Part shown: positions 25,127 to 32,959 of the stretch, one piece after another
How positions within the stretch are numbered: the first letter of the stretch is position 1
How the letters are laid out: every line of letters starts with the position of its first letter
Assembly (NCBI RefSeq): GCF_018502485.1
Contig: NZ_CP075546.1
DNA length: 64,000 nucleotides
Source: Methanospirillum purgamenti
GTDB lineage: Archaea; Halobacteriota; Methanomicrobia; Methanomicrobiales; Methanospirillaceae
Reading direction: 5' to 3' (one strand)
Translations under genes and position numbers: made by a program
The notes under the pieces: model-generated
What the model was told of the DNA's origin: nothing
The model's database searches: none
Seen by the model: the letters and a program-made list of their open reading frames with translations, nothing else

Positions 25127-25609
25127 ATTTGTCGCACCAGCCTGATCGATTAAAATCGACTGAACAAAGGTTGTTAGAAAATATAGATAAAGGTTCTGAA
25201 TTGGATATGGGAGTTTTTCATCAAAAACAGGGTAAAAGTGTGTCTTTTATGTTGACAACTCGCAGTTTGTCAAAAGCAGAAGCTTATCATTCGAACCCCT
25301 ATATTTCATGATAAATCATGATAAATCTGGTTATTTCCTTCTGAGGCAATTTTTAAAAATCCGAAATTCACTCATCATTCAATGATTGAGTTACATTCTG
25401 ACCAGTTCGTGAAAATGACAGATGTAATTGTAGAACTAATCCATGCCTCAAATCAAACAGTCGATATTTTGGCCGCCATTCATGGAAAAATCAGATAATT
25501 GGTAGTATTTTTCAGGTATTTTTTAGGAAAAAATCCCTGCGTGCCTGTATTCTCTTCAAACGCGAAAATCGACTACTATACAGTCAAATAGTGAGCACAT
25601 TTTCCATTT

Positions 25610-25661
25610 AGGAGGGGGTCTCATGAGACTCGCCGTTCTACTGCCCGCATGAACGGTCTCC
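25610..25661 (+). promoter_or_regulatory. Leader peptide and switch-like hairpins upstream of fdhA copy 1
   Basis: AGGAGGGGG (25610-25618) stands 7 bases before ATG at 25623, which opens a 9-codon frame (MRLAVLLPA, stop at 25650-25652). The start codon lies in a 12-base perfect palindrome, GTCTCATGAGAC (25618-25629). An alternative hairpin pairs GAGA (25625-25628) and CCGTTC (25633-25638) with GAACGG (25651-25656) and TCTC (25657-25660). CTCC at 25658-25661 could also mask GGAG of the ribosome site. The two folds exclude each other. fdhA starts about 110 bases downstream. Confidence 0.5.
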
Positions 25662-25723
25662 ATTTGCATATTTGGGTCTTCTAATATCGATTCATCCACC
25701 ATAAATCATCAAAAATTCTAAAA

Positions 25724-25730
25724 TTAGGCA
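25724..25730. promoter_or_regulatory. TTAGGCA element upstream of fdhA copy 1
   Basis: TTAGGCA lies 40 bases before the fdhA start codon, in the same orientation as the copy at 4112-4118. It is the third Mo/W-enzyme operon in the window with this heptamer nearby. Confidence 0.35.
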
Positions 25731-25769
25731 AGGATTTATGCCGTCCTGAGTTGAGGATTACATTGCTCT

Positions 25770-27842
25770 ATGATATCTCAGATCCCGACGATTTGTCCGT
25801 ACTGTGGAACCGGGTGCTCGGTAAACCTGATTGTACAGGATGGAAAAGTTGTCGGAACCAACCCGAATATCCGGTCTCCGGTTAATGAAGGAAAACTCTG
25901 TCCGAAAGGTACCTATTGCCACCAGTTTATTCATAGTCCTGACCGGCTTAAAAAACCGCTTGTCAGGAAGGGAGGAGTTTTTGTTGAAACAGACTGGGAG
26001 ACTGTATATCAGTTGATAGCACAAAAATTCAAATCATATACCCCTGATGAAATCGGAGTCCTCGCATCGGCCCGGTGTACGAATGAAGACAATTATGTGC
26101 TCATGAAATTCGCCCGGGGAGTATTAAAGACAAATAACCTGGATCATTGTGCACGATTATGTCATGAAGCAACCATGACCGGTCTTACTCTCTCGTTTGG
26201 AACTGGAGCCATGACGAATTCAATCCCGGATATCGGGGAGTCTGAGTGTGTCTTTTGCCTTGGTTCCAATACTTTTGAGCAGCATCCTCTTATTGGAAGA
26301 CAAATTGTTCGTGCACAGGCAGCCGGTGGGAAGTTTATCTATGCAGATCCACGGTACACCCCTACAGCTATTCAGTCAGATCTGTTTCTCCAGTTTTTCA
26401 GTGGAAGTGACGTAGCGGTTCTGAATTGTATTATGGGAGAGATTATCCGGAACGGCTGGGAAGATAAAGAGTTCATTGCTTCCCGGACACGGGAATTTGA
26501 GTCACTCAAAAAGGTAGTATTACAATCCCGGTACAGTCCCCAGAATGTCAGTCTTCTCACCGGTGTTTCAAAAGAAGATCTGCTCCTTGCTGCACAGTGG
26601 ATAGGGACCTCTGCCAGTTGTACGGTTTTATATGCAATGGGTCTTTCCCAGCAGAGTGGTGGTATAAATAATGTTCGTGCTATTGCCAATCTGATGATGC
26701 TGACCGGAAATATCGGACGTCCGGGAACCGGGGTGAATGCCCTTCGCGGCCAGAATAATGTACAGGGGGCATGTGACATGGGCTGTCTTCCTGGCTTTTT
26801 CCCAGGATACCAGCCGGTTACCGATAGCCTTATCCATAGAAAGATCGGTCGTATTTGGAAGTTTCCTGATGGGATTTGTCCACCGAAAGAAGGTCTGAAT
26901 ATCACAAATATCTTTCAGAGAGCCGGTGCCAGACAGAATGGGATTAAGGCATTGTTTCTGGTCGGAGAAAATCCCCTGGTAACTGAACCTGATCAGAATA
27001 CCACTCTTCATGCAATTCAGAATGTGGAATTTCTTGTGGTTTCTGATATCTTCTTTACCAAGACGTGTGAATACGCCCATATTGTCCTTCCTGCAGCATG
27101 TTTTGCTGAAAAGGATGGAACGGCTACTAATACAGAGCGACGAGTCCAGCATCTGAGCAAAGCCATCAATCCACCAGGAGAAGCAAAACCTGACTGGGAG
27201 ATTATCACAGATATTGCACGGGTGATGGGGTTTGAAAAACAATTTCCCTACCACTCACCAGATGAGATCTTTGGGGAGATTACCGAGGTCTGTGAATCTT
27301 ATCATGGAATGACCTATGCCCGTATCCGGCATCCGGATGGGATTTGCTGGCCATGTCCTTTTGATGATCATCCAGGTACTGCAATCCTCTATAGTGACAG
27401 GTTTTATCATCCGGACGGGAAAGGAGTGTTCTGTCCAGTGGAATGGAAGGAACCTTCAGAGATCCCCGGTAAGGAGTTCCCGTTTCGTCTTACCTCTGGT
27501 CGGATTATCTGGCACTGGCATGCAGGGGCAATGACCCGGAGGAGTAAAAACCTGGCTGATGAGGTGAATGAGGCATATATAGAGATTCATCCCTCGGATG
27601 CATCATCTGCCAGAATTGTTGATGGTGATATGGTTCAGGTTAGATCTAGAAAAGGCCGGTTGTCCTGTAGAGCCAGGGTCGTGTCTGATATTAAGGAAGG
27701 CATGGTTTTTATGCCACTTATCTTTGATTCTGCACTGAACCGGCTAATAGGACTTCCTGATGATGTTCAAACCGGGATATCTGAATATAAACCGATTTGT
27801 GTTGCCATTGAACCAGCTGGCGAAGAAGAGGAGGGATCATGA
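25770..27842 (+). CDS. fdhA: F420-dependent formate dehydrogenase alpha subunit, copy 1
   Basis: FdhA oxidises formate at a Mo or W bis-pterin centre. The 690 residues begin with ICPYCGTGC and CPKGTYC, which bind a [4Fe-4S] cluster. Cys131 in the motif HCARLCHEAT is the metal ligand, so this is a cysteine enzyme. NALRGQNNVQGACDMG and GENPLVTEPDQN are typical. GAGGATT precedes the ATG at 25770. The gene overlaps fdhB by 4 bases (ATGA). A second, clearly homologous copy is at 44262-46328; the two differ enough to be functional isoenzymes. Confidence 0.96.
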   Translation: MISQIPTICPYCGTGCSVNLIVQDGKVVGTNPNIRSPVNEGKLCPKGTYCHQFIHSPDRLKKPLVRKGGVFVETDWETVYQLIAQKFKSYTPDEIGVLASARCTNEDNYVLMKFARGVLKTNNLDHCARLCHEATMTGLTLSFGTGAMTNSIPDIGESECVFCLGSNTFEQHPLIGRQIVRAQAAGGKFIYADPRYTPTAIQSDLFLQFFSGSDVAVLNCIMGEIIRNGWEDKEFIASRTREFESLKKVVLQSRYSPQNVSLLTGVSKEDLLLAAQWIGTSASCTVLYAMGLSQQSGGINNVRAIANLMMLTGNIGRPGTGVNALRGQNNVQGACDMGCLPGFFPGYQPVTDSLIHRKIGRIWKFPDGICPPKEGLNITNIFQRAGARQNGIKALFLVGENPLVTEPDQNTTLHAIQNVEFLVVSDIFFTKTCEYAHIVLPAACFAEKDGTATNTERRVQHLSKAINPPGEAKPDWEIITDIARVMGFEKQFPYHSPDEIFGEITEVCESYHGMTYARIRHPDGICWPCPFDDHPGTAILYSDRFYHPDGKGVFCPVEWKEPSEIPGKEFPFRLTSGRIIWHWHAGAMTRRSKNLADEVNEAYIEIHPSDASSARIVDGDMVQVRSRKGRLSCRARVVSDIKEGMVFMPLIFDSALNRLIGLPDDVQTGISEYKPICVAIEPAGEEEEGS

Positions 27843-29095
27843 ACGGGACCATGTTTTATGGCTGGTCTTTTGATGAGCAAATCCGGGATTCTGCAGCATC
27901 CGGAGGTCTTGTCACGGGTCTTCTGATATATCTGCTTGAGTCAGGGACGGTAGATGCGGTATGTTGCATGCAAAAAGGTGAGGATATCTATGATCCCCGC
28001 CCGGTTCTGATTACAAATCCTGATGAGATTGTATTCTGTTCAGGATCCTTGTATTGTGGAAGTCTCCTGACTGCAGACTGGCTTGTTCAGGCGGTCTGTG
28101 CCAATCCGGGAATGAAAATTGCTGCTGTTCTCAAGGGATGTGATGCAAAGGCAGTTATTGAACTTACCAAACGCAGCAGACTGGATCGGGACGATCTCTT
28201 CCTTATTGGCCTGAATTGTAGTGGTACGATATCTCCAATGAAGGCCCGGACTTTTATCCGGAACATGTGTGACATTCATCCTGATCTGGTTGATTCTTTT
28301 ATTATCAGAAATGGAAGGGTTGTTATCCGTTCAGGCGATATCTCCCGTGAATATTCCCTGGAAAGTATTGAAGAGGAAGGATTTGGCCGGCGTGATTCAT
28401 GTAAGAGATGTGATACTCCGATACCTCGCCAGTGTGATATTGTCTGTGGATCCTGGGGTCTGGTTGGTGAACATGCAGAGAATGCGACATTTGTTGAGGT
28501 ATGCAGTAAAAAAGGATCTGTTTTCCTGGACGAGGCCAGAAAGAACGGATACATCACGATTATTCCTGCTGACCCTAAAGGCATTGAGGCACGTTCACGG
28601 GTAGAAGCAGCAATGCAAACATTATCTGAAAAAAAGCGGAAGATAATGTTCTCAAAAATAGGTTCAGGCCTTTCCCGGCTGACCTGGATAATGAAGGAGA
28701 CCTCCCGGTGCATTAAATGTTACCAGTGTTCGCAGGCATGTCCACTCTGTTTTTGTCAGGATTGCCAGACAAAAAAGCCATGGCTGGTAAAACCTGGAGA
28801 GATCCCGCCTCCGCTGATGTTTCACCTGATCCGGTTTTCTCACATTGCTGACTCATGTATTAATTGTGGTCAGTGTCAGGACCGGTGTGCAATGGATATT
28901 CCGGTATCACTGATGATGCATGCATTACAGACAGAACTTGAATTGATGTTCGGGTATCATCCGGGAAAACCTGGGGGAATGCCGGTGCTTGCGAAAGTAA
29001 ACCAGCATGAGGAGTGGGAGCATTACTACGGAAACCGGTATCCTGATATGATACGACTTTTTAGCCAGAATATTCTGCCTGTTGATGATGAATAA
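27839..29095 (+). CDS. fdhB: F420-dependent formate dehydrogenase beta subunit, copy 1
   Basis: FdhB transfers electrons from FdhA through Fe-S clusters and FAD to F420. The 418 residues include the FrhB/FdhB core (SGSLYCGSLL, KGCDAKAVIEL, GLNCSGTISPMKA) and a cysteine cluster CKRCDTPIPRQCDIVCGSWG. Two C-terminal ferredoxin motifs follow (CIKCYQCSQACPLC, CINCGQCQDRC). It is translationally coupled to fdhA. In the Hdr-bound form this subunit would deliver electrons to MvhD/HdrA; that role is known for the group and inferred for this copy. Confidence 0.95.
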   Translation: MNGTMFYGWSFDEQIRDSAASGGLVTGLLIYLLESGTVDAVCCMQKGEDIYDPRPVLITNPDEIVFCSGSLYCGSLLTADWLVQAVCANPGMKIAAVLKGCDAKAVIELTKRSRLDRDDLFLIGLNCSGTISPMKARTFIRNMCDIHPDLVDSFIIRNGRVVIRSGDISREYSLESIEEEGFGRRDSCKRCDTPIPRQCDIVCGSWGLVGEHAENATFVEVCSKKGSVFLDEARKNGYITIIPADPKGIEARSRVEAAMQTLSEKKRKIMFSKIGSGLSRLTWIMKETSRCIKCYQCSQACPLCFCQDCQTKKPWLVKPGEIPPPLMFHLIRFSHIADSCINCGQCQDRCAMDIPVSLMMHALQTELELMFGYHPGKPGGMPVLAKVNQHEEWEHYYGNRYPDMIRLFSQNILPVDDE

Positions 29096-29107
29096 AGCAG
29101 AGCGTCC

Positions 29108-29674
29108 TTATTCTTCTTTTTGAAAGAGTTCTTTTGTTGATGGAAATCCGCAGACTTTGAGAACGTCTTCCTGGGTTACCAGTCGTGACTGCTGCCTTTT
29201 TGATGCGAGATCAGAGAGGTAAAAAATCGAGAGAGGAATTGAGAGCCCGTAAATTTTTGCATAACTGACTTCCGGGATGTCACGGGAGAAGAAGTTCCTG
29301 ATGGTGCCCCTGTCAACCACAACTCCCATTTCCTGAAGAATTCGTGCACTATGATTGAATGGATGAGCCCGGGCCAGGGTCAGGCACAGGTCGATAACTG
29401 GTGATCCAAATTTTGTATTCGGGTAAAATGGTGCTTGTGCATAGCATAATTTTCCGCAATTTTTGCAGTAATATCTGGTTACCAGGACATTGATGATCTT
29501 CTTCTCGCCATCAATGATGACGGTTGCGAACCGTTTCTTTCGCATGTCATGGTACCTGACCTCGCCATTACAGTAGGGACAATGGTCAAGCAGGGTAAAT
29601 TCCATCCCCTCAATCCCTGTTAATGCATTCAGGACTACTGATGAGATAAGGGATGGAATTTTTATGCTTTTCAC
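29108..29674 (-). CDS. Zinc-ribbon protein related to the N-terminus of ISL3-type transposases; possible regulator
   Basis: A 188-residue protein with a zinc ribbon, CPYC at about residue 33 and CKNC at about residue 72. A helical segment with HTH character follows (LQEMGVVVDRGTIRNFF). The layout recalls the zinc-finger/HTH start of ISL3-family transposases, but the catalytic domain is missing. A paralogue with the same plan is at 48659-49204; both share AKAPFY/AQAPFY, FGSP(V/I)(I/V)DLCL and RGT(I/V)R. It faces fdhB with a 12-base gap. DNA or RNA binding is inferred; it could equally be an orphan transposon remnant. Confidence 0.65.
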   Translation of the reverse strand: MKSIKIPSLISSVVLNALTGIEGMEFTLLDHCPYCNGEVRYHDMRKKRFATVIIDGEKKIINVLVTRYYCKNCGKLCYAQAPFYPNTKFGSPVIDLCLTLARAHPFNHSARILQEMGVVVDRGTIRNFFSRDIPEVSYAKIYGLSIPLSIFYLSDLASKRQQSRLVTQEDVLKVCGFPSTKELFQKEE

Positions 29675-29758
29675 AACGGACCTTCCGGATTTGTTCCTAT
29701 ATCATCTGGACAGCGGGAGTATTGAATTATCCAGTTTTGACAAGGAACCAAAAATAGT

Positions 29759-30070
29759 TCAGGGGATGTCTTCAATTGGATCCGGAGGGGTTGAATCATC
29801 CGTATTTGATTGGTTCTGTTCATCATGGGTTGGAAGTTTCAGGAGTAAGAGTCTCATGATTCCTCCGCATGATTTACAGAGATAATACTCATCATGCCAA
29901 CAGGAACTACATCCCCATCTTCCGCAGATGACACACTGACGAAGACCGGATAAGGGGCCTGATGTGTGACAGAGATCGCATACATACCGGGAAAACGATT
30001 CCATATCCCGGTTTGGGGGTTCATTGTCCTTCCGAACCCGCATAACCTGGTTTTTCAGGGCAGCAAACAT
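29759..30070 (-). CDS. Small zinc-finger (B-box/RING-like) protein ending the coiled-coil cluster
   Basis: A 103-residue protein with dense cysteines: CDLC, CVIC, CSSCW and CKSC, spaced like a double zinc-binding domain. An Asp/Pro/Thr-rich tail follows (TDDSTPPDPIEDIP). The ATG at 30070 is chosen because CAGGCGGT precedes it; the longer frame to 30175 would run deep into the upstream gene. It still overlaps that gene's stop region (30093) slightly less than zero: the genes are separated by about 22 bases. It is the last member of the minus-strand cluster that starts at 32152. Function unknown. Confidence 0.6.
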   Translation of the reverse strand: MFAALKNQVMRVRKDNEPPNRDMESFSRYVCDLCHTSGPLSGLRQCVICGRWGCSSCWHDEYYLCKSCGGIMRLLLLKLPTHDEQNQSNTDDSTPPDPIEDIP

Positions 30071-30092
30071 ACCGCCTGATGTATTTTGGTCG

Positions 30093-30437
30093 TTACTTTT
30101 TCGATTCAAGGGATTTTTCAAGTGCATCAAGTCGTGCCTCAAGTTCTGAGAGGTTTTCAATAAACTCGTTCTCAAACTTTTTCACTTCTGCAATCTTCAT
30201 CTCATCTGCATCAAGGGTTGATCCCCGTTCTTCTTTAAACCGTTTCAGTTTTGGTCTGCGAACGACTCCCCATTCCTCAACAAGCTGGGCAAACCGACGG
30301 TCAAGATATTCATCCACCCTGCTCTCAACCGGTCTTCTGAGTGATACCCTGCCAGATGATCCCTGGTAGAACCAGAAGAGCAGAAATGCAACAATAAGGA
30401 CGATAAGGATGATTAAAAGAATCTCAATAAGCGTCAT
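30093..30437 (-). CDS. Membrane-anchored coiled-coil protein, cluster paralogue 3
   Basis: A 114-residue protein with one N-terminal transmembrane helix (residues about 4-25, ILLIILIVLIVAFLLFWF). It is followed by the cluster motif EYLDRRFAQLVEEWGVV at about 43-59 and a C-terminal coiled coil (ELEARLDALEKSLE). The motif is shared with the next two genes upstream (SYLDRRMKLMIDDW and SYFDRNFETIIEEWGLV). It overlaps the upstream gene by 4 bases. I do not recognise the family. Confidence 0.68.
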   Translation of the reverse strand: MTLIEILLIILIVLIVAFLLFWFYQGSSGRVSLRRPVESRVDEYLDRRFAQLVEEWGVVRRPKLKRFKEERGSTLDADEMKIAEVKKFENEFIENLSELEARLDALEKSLESKK

Positions 30438-30655
30438 TTCATCTGCTCCTGAAGGGCTCGTATCCGTTCCTCCATCCGATCCATCCGGTCATGAGATTCA
30501 CGCTCAAAGGTTTTCAGAGAGTCAAGATCCTGTTTTACCTTGCGGTATCGTTGTGACAAATCCCTGATATCGGCAGTGGTGGAGAGCTGCCAGTCATCAA
30601 TCATCAGTTTCATCCGGCGGTCAAGATATGAACTTAGGTAATTATCCATGTTCAT
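30434..30655 (-). CDS. Small soluble coiled-coil protein, cluster paralogue 2
   Basis: A 73-residue protein without a membrane segment. Its N-terminus carries the cluster motif SYLDRRMKLMIDDWQL, and the remainder is a heptad-patterned helix (RYRKVKQDLDSLKTFE, then MDRMEERIRALQEQ). It overlaps the genes on both sides by 4 bases, so it is translated in a coupled chain. It may oligomerise with its neighbours through the coiled coil, which is inference from composition. Confidence 0.65.
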   Translation of the reverse strand: MNMDNYLSSYLDRRMKLMIDDWQLSTTADIRDLSQRYRKVKQDLDSLKTFERESHDRMDRMEERIRALQEQMK

Positions 30656-30948
30656 TTTCTTGCCTCCAGGTTTGAAATTGCTTTTTCAATAGAGTCTGCA
30701 CGTTTTTTAAGGAGGTCTTTTTCTGTATGCAGTCTGCCTACCTCATAACTTAAATAATCAAGTTTTCGTGCGTATTCACTGAGATCTGACTCGGTTACAA
30801 GTCCCCATTCTTCGATGATTGTCTCGAAATTCCGGTCAAAATATGAGTCCAGTGTCCGGTCGAATGTCGGGACTTTTGAAGTGACCGGGGTATCAAAATG
30901 GGGAATATTTTCGAAGAATTTTTTGGTACTTCCTGATGTTTCAAACAT
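30652..30948 (-). CDS. Soluble coiled-coil protein, cluster paralogue 1
   Basis: A 98-residue protein. After a variable N-terminus (TKKFFENIPHFDTPVT) it has the shared motif SYFDRNFETIIEEWGLV at about 35-51, then a coiled coil ending in LLKKRADSIEKAISNLE. No membrane helix is seen. Together with the next two genes it makes a tandem set of diverged duplicates that differ mainly in what is attached at the N-terminus. Confidence 0.65.
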   Translation of the reverse strand: MFETSGSTKKFFENIPHFDTPVTSKVPTFDRTLDSYFDRNFETIIEEWGLVTESDLSEYARKLDYLSYEVGRLHTEKDLLKKRADSIEKAISNLEARK

Positions 30949-30958
30949 GTAACTTCAC

Positions 30959-31336
30959 CTAAATCTTTTTTTCTTCAGATTCAATCCGGTCTATCATCAG
31001 GTCTAATTTTTCACGCTTGACATAATTTTCAAGACGCTTCAGCCTTCCCTCGATTGTCTTTTGTTTCATGAATATATCGGTTTCAAGGGTAATATTTGAC
31101 TCTTCAATCTCCTTGAGTGCAGATATCTGGTCGGTTGTTAGACGTAATGCCGGCTGGACTGAGGCTGCATTGTCCTGTTTGAGGATCTGCAGTTTGTCAC
31201 GTTCAAGTTCTAATTCGAGTTTTCTCGTATTCGTTCGCATCATTCTGATTTCCCTGATCATCAGGTAAATCATGACAACGATGACAAGCAGGATTGCAAT
31301 CCCGATAAGGCCGTCCTGACTAAAGGAGATCTCCAC
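30959..31336 (-). CDS. Membrane-anchored coiled-coil protein
   Basis: A 125-residue protein. An N-terminal helix at about 9-28 (LIGIAILLVIVVMIYLMI) should anchor it in the membrane. The rest is strongly helical, with two coiled-coil stretches (TRKLELELERDKLQILK and GRLKRLENYVKREKLDL). It lacks the YxDRxxxxxIxxW motif of its downstream neighbours. It begins 3 bases after the TrkA-C protein gene and ends 10 bases before the first paralogue. Function unknown. Confidence 0.65.
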   Translation of the reverse strand: MEISFSQDGLIGIAILLVIVVMIYLMIREIRMMRTNTRKLELELERDKLQILKQDNAASVQPALRLTTDQISALKEIEESNITLETDIFMKQKTIEGRLKRLENYVKREKLDLMIDRIESEEKKI

Positions 31337-31339
31337 AGG

Positions 31340-32152
31340 TTATCCCTCCAGCATCCTGGTGACAAAGCTAATCATATCAGAAGGGCCGCTGCAGTATGCG
31401 ATATCGCCTTCTTTGAGGACTATGTCTGGTTTTAATTCAAGTAATGCGGTTCCCCGCTGGATAGCAACCAGGTTAATCTCCGGTGGGATTGTCAGATTGC
31501 CAAATGACCGTCCGGAAGCAAATTTTACCGGGACAGCAGCACTTACTCCTTCCACCCCGGTAAGAAGGCTCCTGATCTTCTTTGCATCCTCCTGGCTTAA
31601 GGCTGAGAGACCTTTCTCAATTTCTGGGGCAAGTTTCCCGATCGGGATCTTATCCCGGATTGCATCTGCAGAACTCTTTGCAGCCTTGCTTACCTTTTCT
31701 CCGATAGGTTTTGTTTCTTCTTTGACCTTGTCGGTTAGCTCCTTTGCCTTCGTTCCTAACTGCTCTGCTGTCTCTGCTGCCCCTTTCTGAATCTTTTCTG
31801 CAGTTTCAGACAGTTTGGTTCCGATGTCCTGGGCACCTTCCTTAATCTGGGTAGCGGCAGTTTCTGCAGCTGTCCGGACCTGTTCTTCAAGAGGGATTTT
31901 TCTTTTTACATGGACATTTCCACCGTCAGGAATGCCAAGTTTTTTCAAATCTTCTCCACTGATTCGAATTGTACCCTCATCCACAAGTTCGTCTGCAAAA
32001 ACCGTCAGATAAAGGGTCGCCCCTGCATCTGTACTCACTTCCACCTCAGTCTGATCCTCAATTCCCAGGATTGAAATGAGTTTTTCATGAATGCGGGCTC
32101 TTCCGTGACCGGGCATAGCCCGTTTCACTGCCTGCAGGGTAGTTTCCTCCAT
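31340..32152 (-). CDS. Three-part protein: VAT-N-like beta barrel, helical amphipathic repeats, TrkA-C domain
   Basis: A 270-residue protein in an unusual arrangement. Residues about 1-85 resemble the double-psi beta-barrel N-domain of VAT/Cdc48 (ARIHEKLISILGIEDQTEVE and FADELVDEGTIRIS). Residues about 90-175 are an Ala/Lys/Glu-rich repetitive helix like LEA or apolipoprotein segments (KIQKGAAETAEQLGTKAKEL). Residues about 200-270 look like a TrkA-C/RCK-C ligand domain (IPPEINLVAIQRGTALLEL, then LKEGDIAYCSGP). There is no ATPase or membrane segment. It is the first gene of a five- or six-gene minus-strand cluster. Domain calls are by pattern only. Confidence 0.65.
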   Translation of the reverse strand: MEETTLQAVKRAMPGHGRARIHEKLISILGIEDQTEVEVSTDAGATLYLTVFADELVDEGTIRISGEDLKKLGIPDGGNVHVKRKIPLEEQVRTAAETAATQIKEGAQDIGTKLSETAEKIQKGAAETAEQLGTKAKELTDKVKEETKPIGEKVSKAAKSSADAIRDKIPIGKLAPEIEKGLSALSQEDAKKIRSLLTGVEGVSAAVPVKFASGRSFGNLTIPPEINLVAIQRGTALLELKPDIVLKEGDIAYCSGPSDMISFVTRMLEG

Positions 32153-32291
32153 GTGGTTTAATCAGGTCATAACCTTTTTCAATCTTTCGGTTTATTTCAG
32201 GGGATTGTCTGGAAATAAAATCGCAATATATATTGACTCTTCAGCTCACGATCATTAATCCTTATGTGATAAGGACCCTGGGAGATTTCAT

Positions 32292-32906
32292 ATGGGAATC
32301 GAAAAGTTAATGGAAGGAAATCAGACCTTCGTCGAGAATGAATACGCAGAGAACATAGAATATTATAAGGCACTCCTGAAGGGGCAGAATCCGCATGTCA
32401 TGATGATCGGGTGTTGTGACTCGCGGGTTGCCCCGGAAATTACCTGTCATGCAAAACCCGGGGAAATATTTGTTCACCGGAATATTGGGAATATCGTTCC
32501 TCCGGGAGACTGGAATATCGGAACATTTCTTGAATATGGAATTCGTCACCTGAAAGTCAATACCCTGGTCGTGTGTGGACATGAAGAGTGTGGTGCCATG
32601 AAAGCACTTGCCAGTAAGAAGAGTGGTGACGATGTTCTGATTCCGGGATGGCTCAGACATGCACATACTGCACTCCATGCAGTTGAGAGTAAGGGAGAAA
32701 AGCCGGCAGACCCAGAAGAAGCTCGCAAGTGGCAGTCTGAACTTGAGATTGAAAATGTAAAGTTACAGCTTGCAAACCTTCGCACCTATAGTGTGGTAAA
32801 GGATGCAGAAGATGCAGGAAAACTCCGGGTTGTCGGACTCTATTACCGGCTGTCAACCGCTCAGCTTGAGGTCATCGATCCAGGCAAGCCGTTAAAACAG
32901 GAATAA
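32292..32906 (+). CDS. Beta-class carbonic anhydrase
   Basis: Interconverts CO2 and bicarbonate in the cytosol. The zinc ligands are plain: Cys41 in GCCDSRVAP, with Asp43 and Arg45 as the catalytic dyad, and His97 and Cys100 in VVCGHEECGAM. The length of 204 residues is normal for plant-type or Cab-type enzymes. GGGAGATTTCAT precedes the ATG. For a CO2-reducing methanogen it would balance CO2 supply. It stands on the same strand as, and about 650 bases before, the ligand-less Hyf-like membrane complex, with one opposite-strand gene between. Confidence 0.92.
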   Translation: MGIEKLMEGNQTFVENEYAENIEYYKALLKGQNPHVMMIGCCDSRVAPEITCHAKPGEIFVHRNIGNIVPPGDWNIGTFLEYGIRHLKVNTLVVCGHEECGAMKALASKKSGDDVLIPGWLRHAHTALHAVESKGEKPADPEEARKWQSELEIENVKLQLANLRTYSVVKDAEDAGKLRVVGLYYRLSTAQLEVIDPGKPLKQE

Positions 32907-32959
32907 ATCTCTCTTTTTCCCCTTTCAAGGGGTATTGGTATGTAATATTGAAAAAAGGT

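Larger units (their letters stand above)
25127..25769. other. Intergenic region between fwdG and fdhA with divergent promoters and leader
   Basis: The 640 bases hold no certain gene. A tandem 10-base repeat CATGATAAAT lies at 25307-25326. A possible 38-codon reading frame (25382-25498, MIELHSDQFVK start) has no ribosome binding site and is doubtful. A TATA-like ACTATACAG at 25573-25581, a strong Shine-Dalgarno with a 9-codon leader frame and a hairpin (25610-25661), and TTAGGCA at 25724-25730 precede fdhA. Confidence 0.5.

Noticed and set aside
25283..25300. TTCGAACCCC resembling the T-loop of a tRNA
   Set aside because: No acceptor, D-arm or anticodon stem can be drawn around it on either strand; no tRNA or rRNA gene was seen in the window.
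25307..25326. Tandem CATGATAAAT repeat as an attachment site
   Set aside because: Only two 10-base units, no integrase gene and no tRNA nearby; at most an operator or chance repeat.
25382..25498. A 38-codon reading frame (MIELHSDQFVK...) upstream of fdhA
   Set aside because: It has no ribosome binding site, no promoter-like sequence at the right distance and no recognisable protein; chance frames of this size are common.
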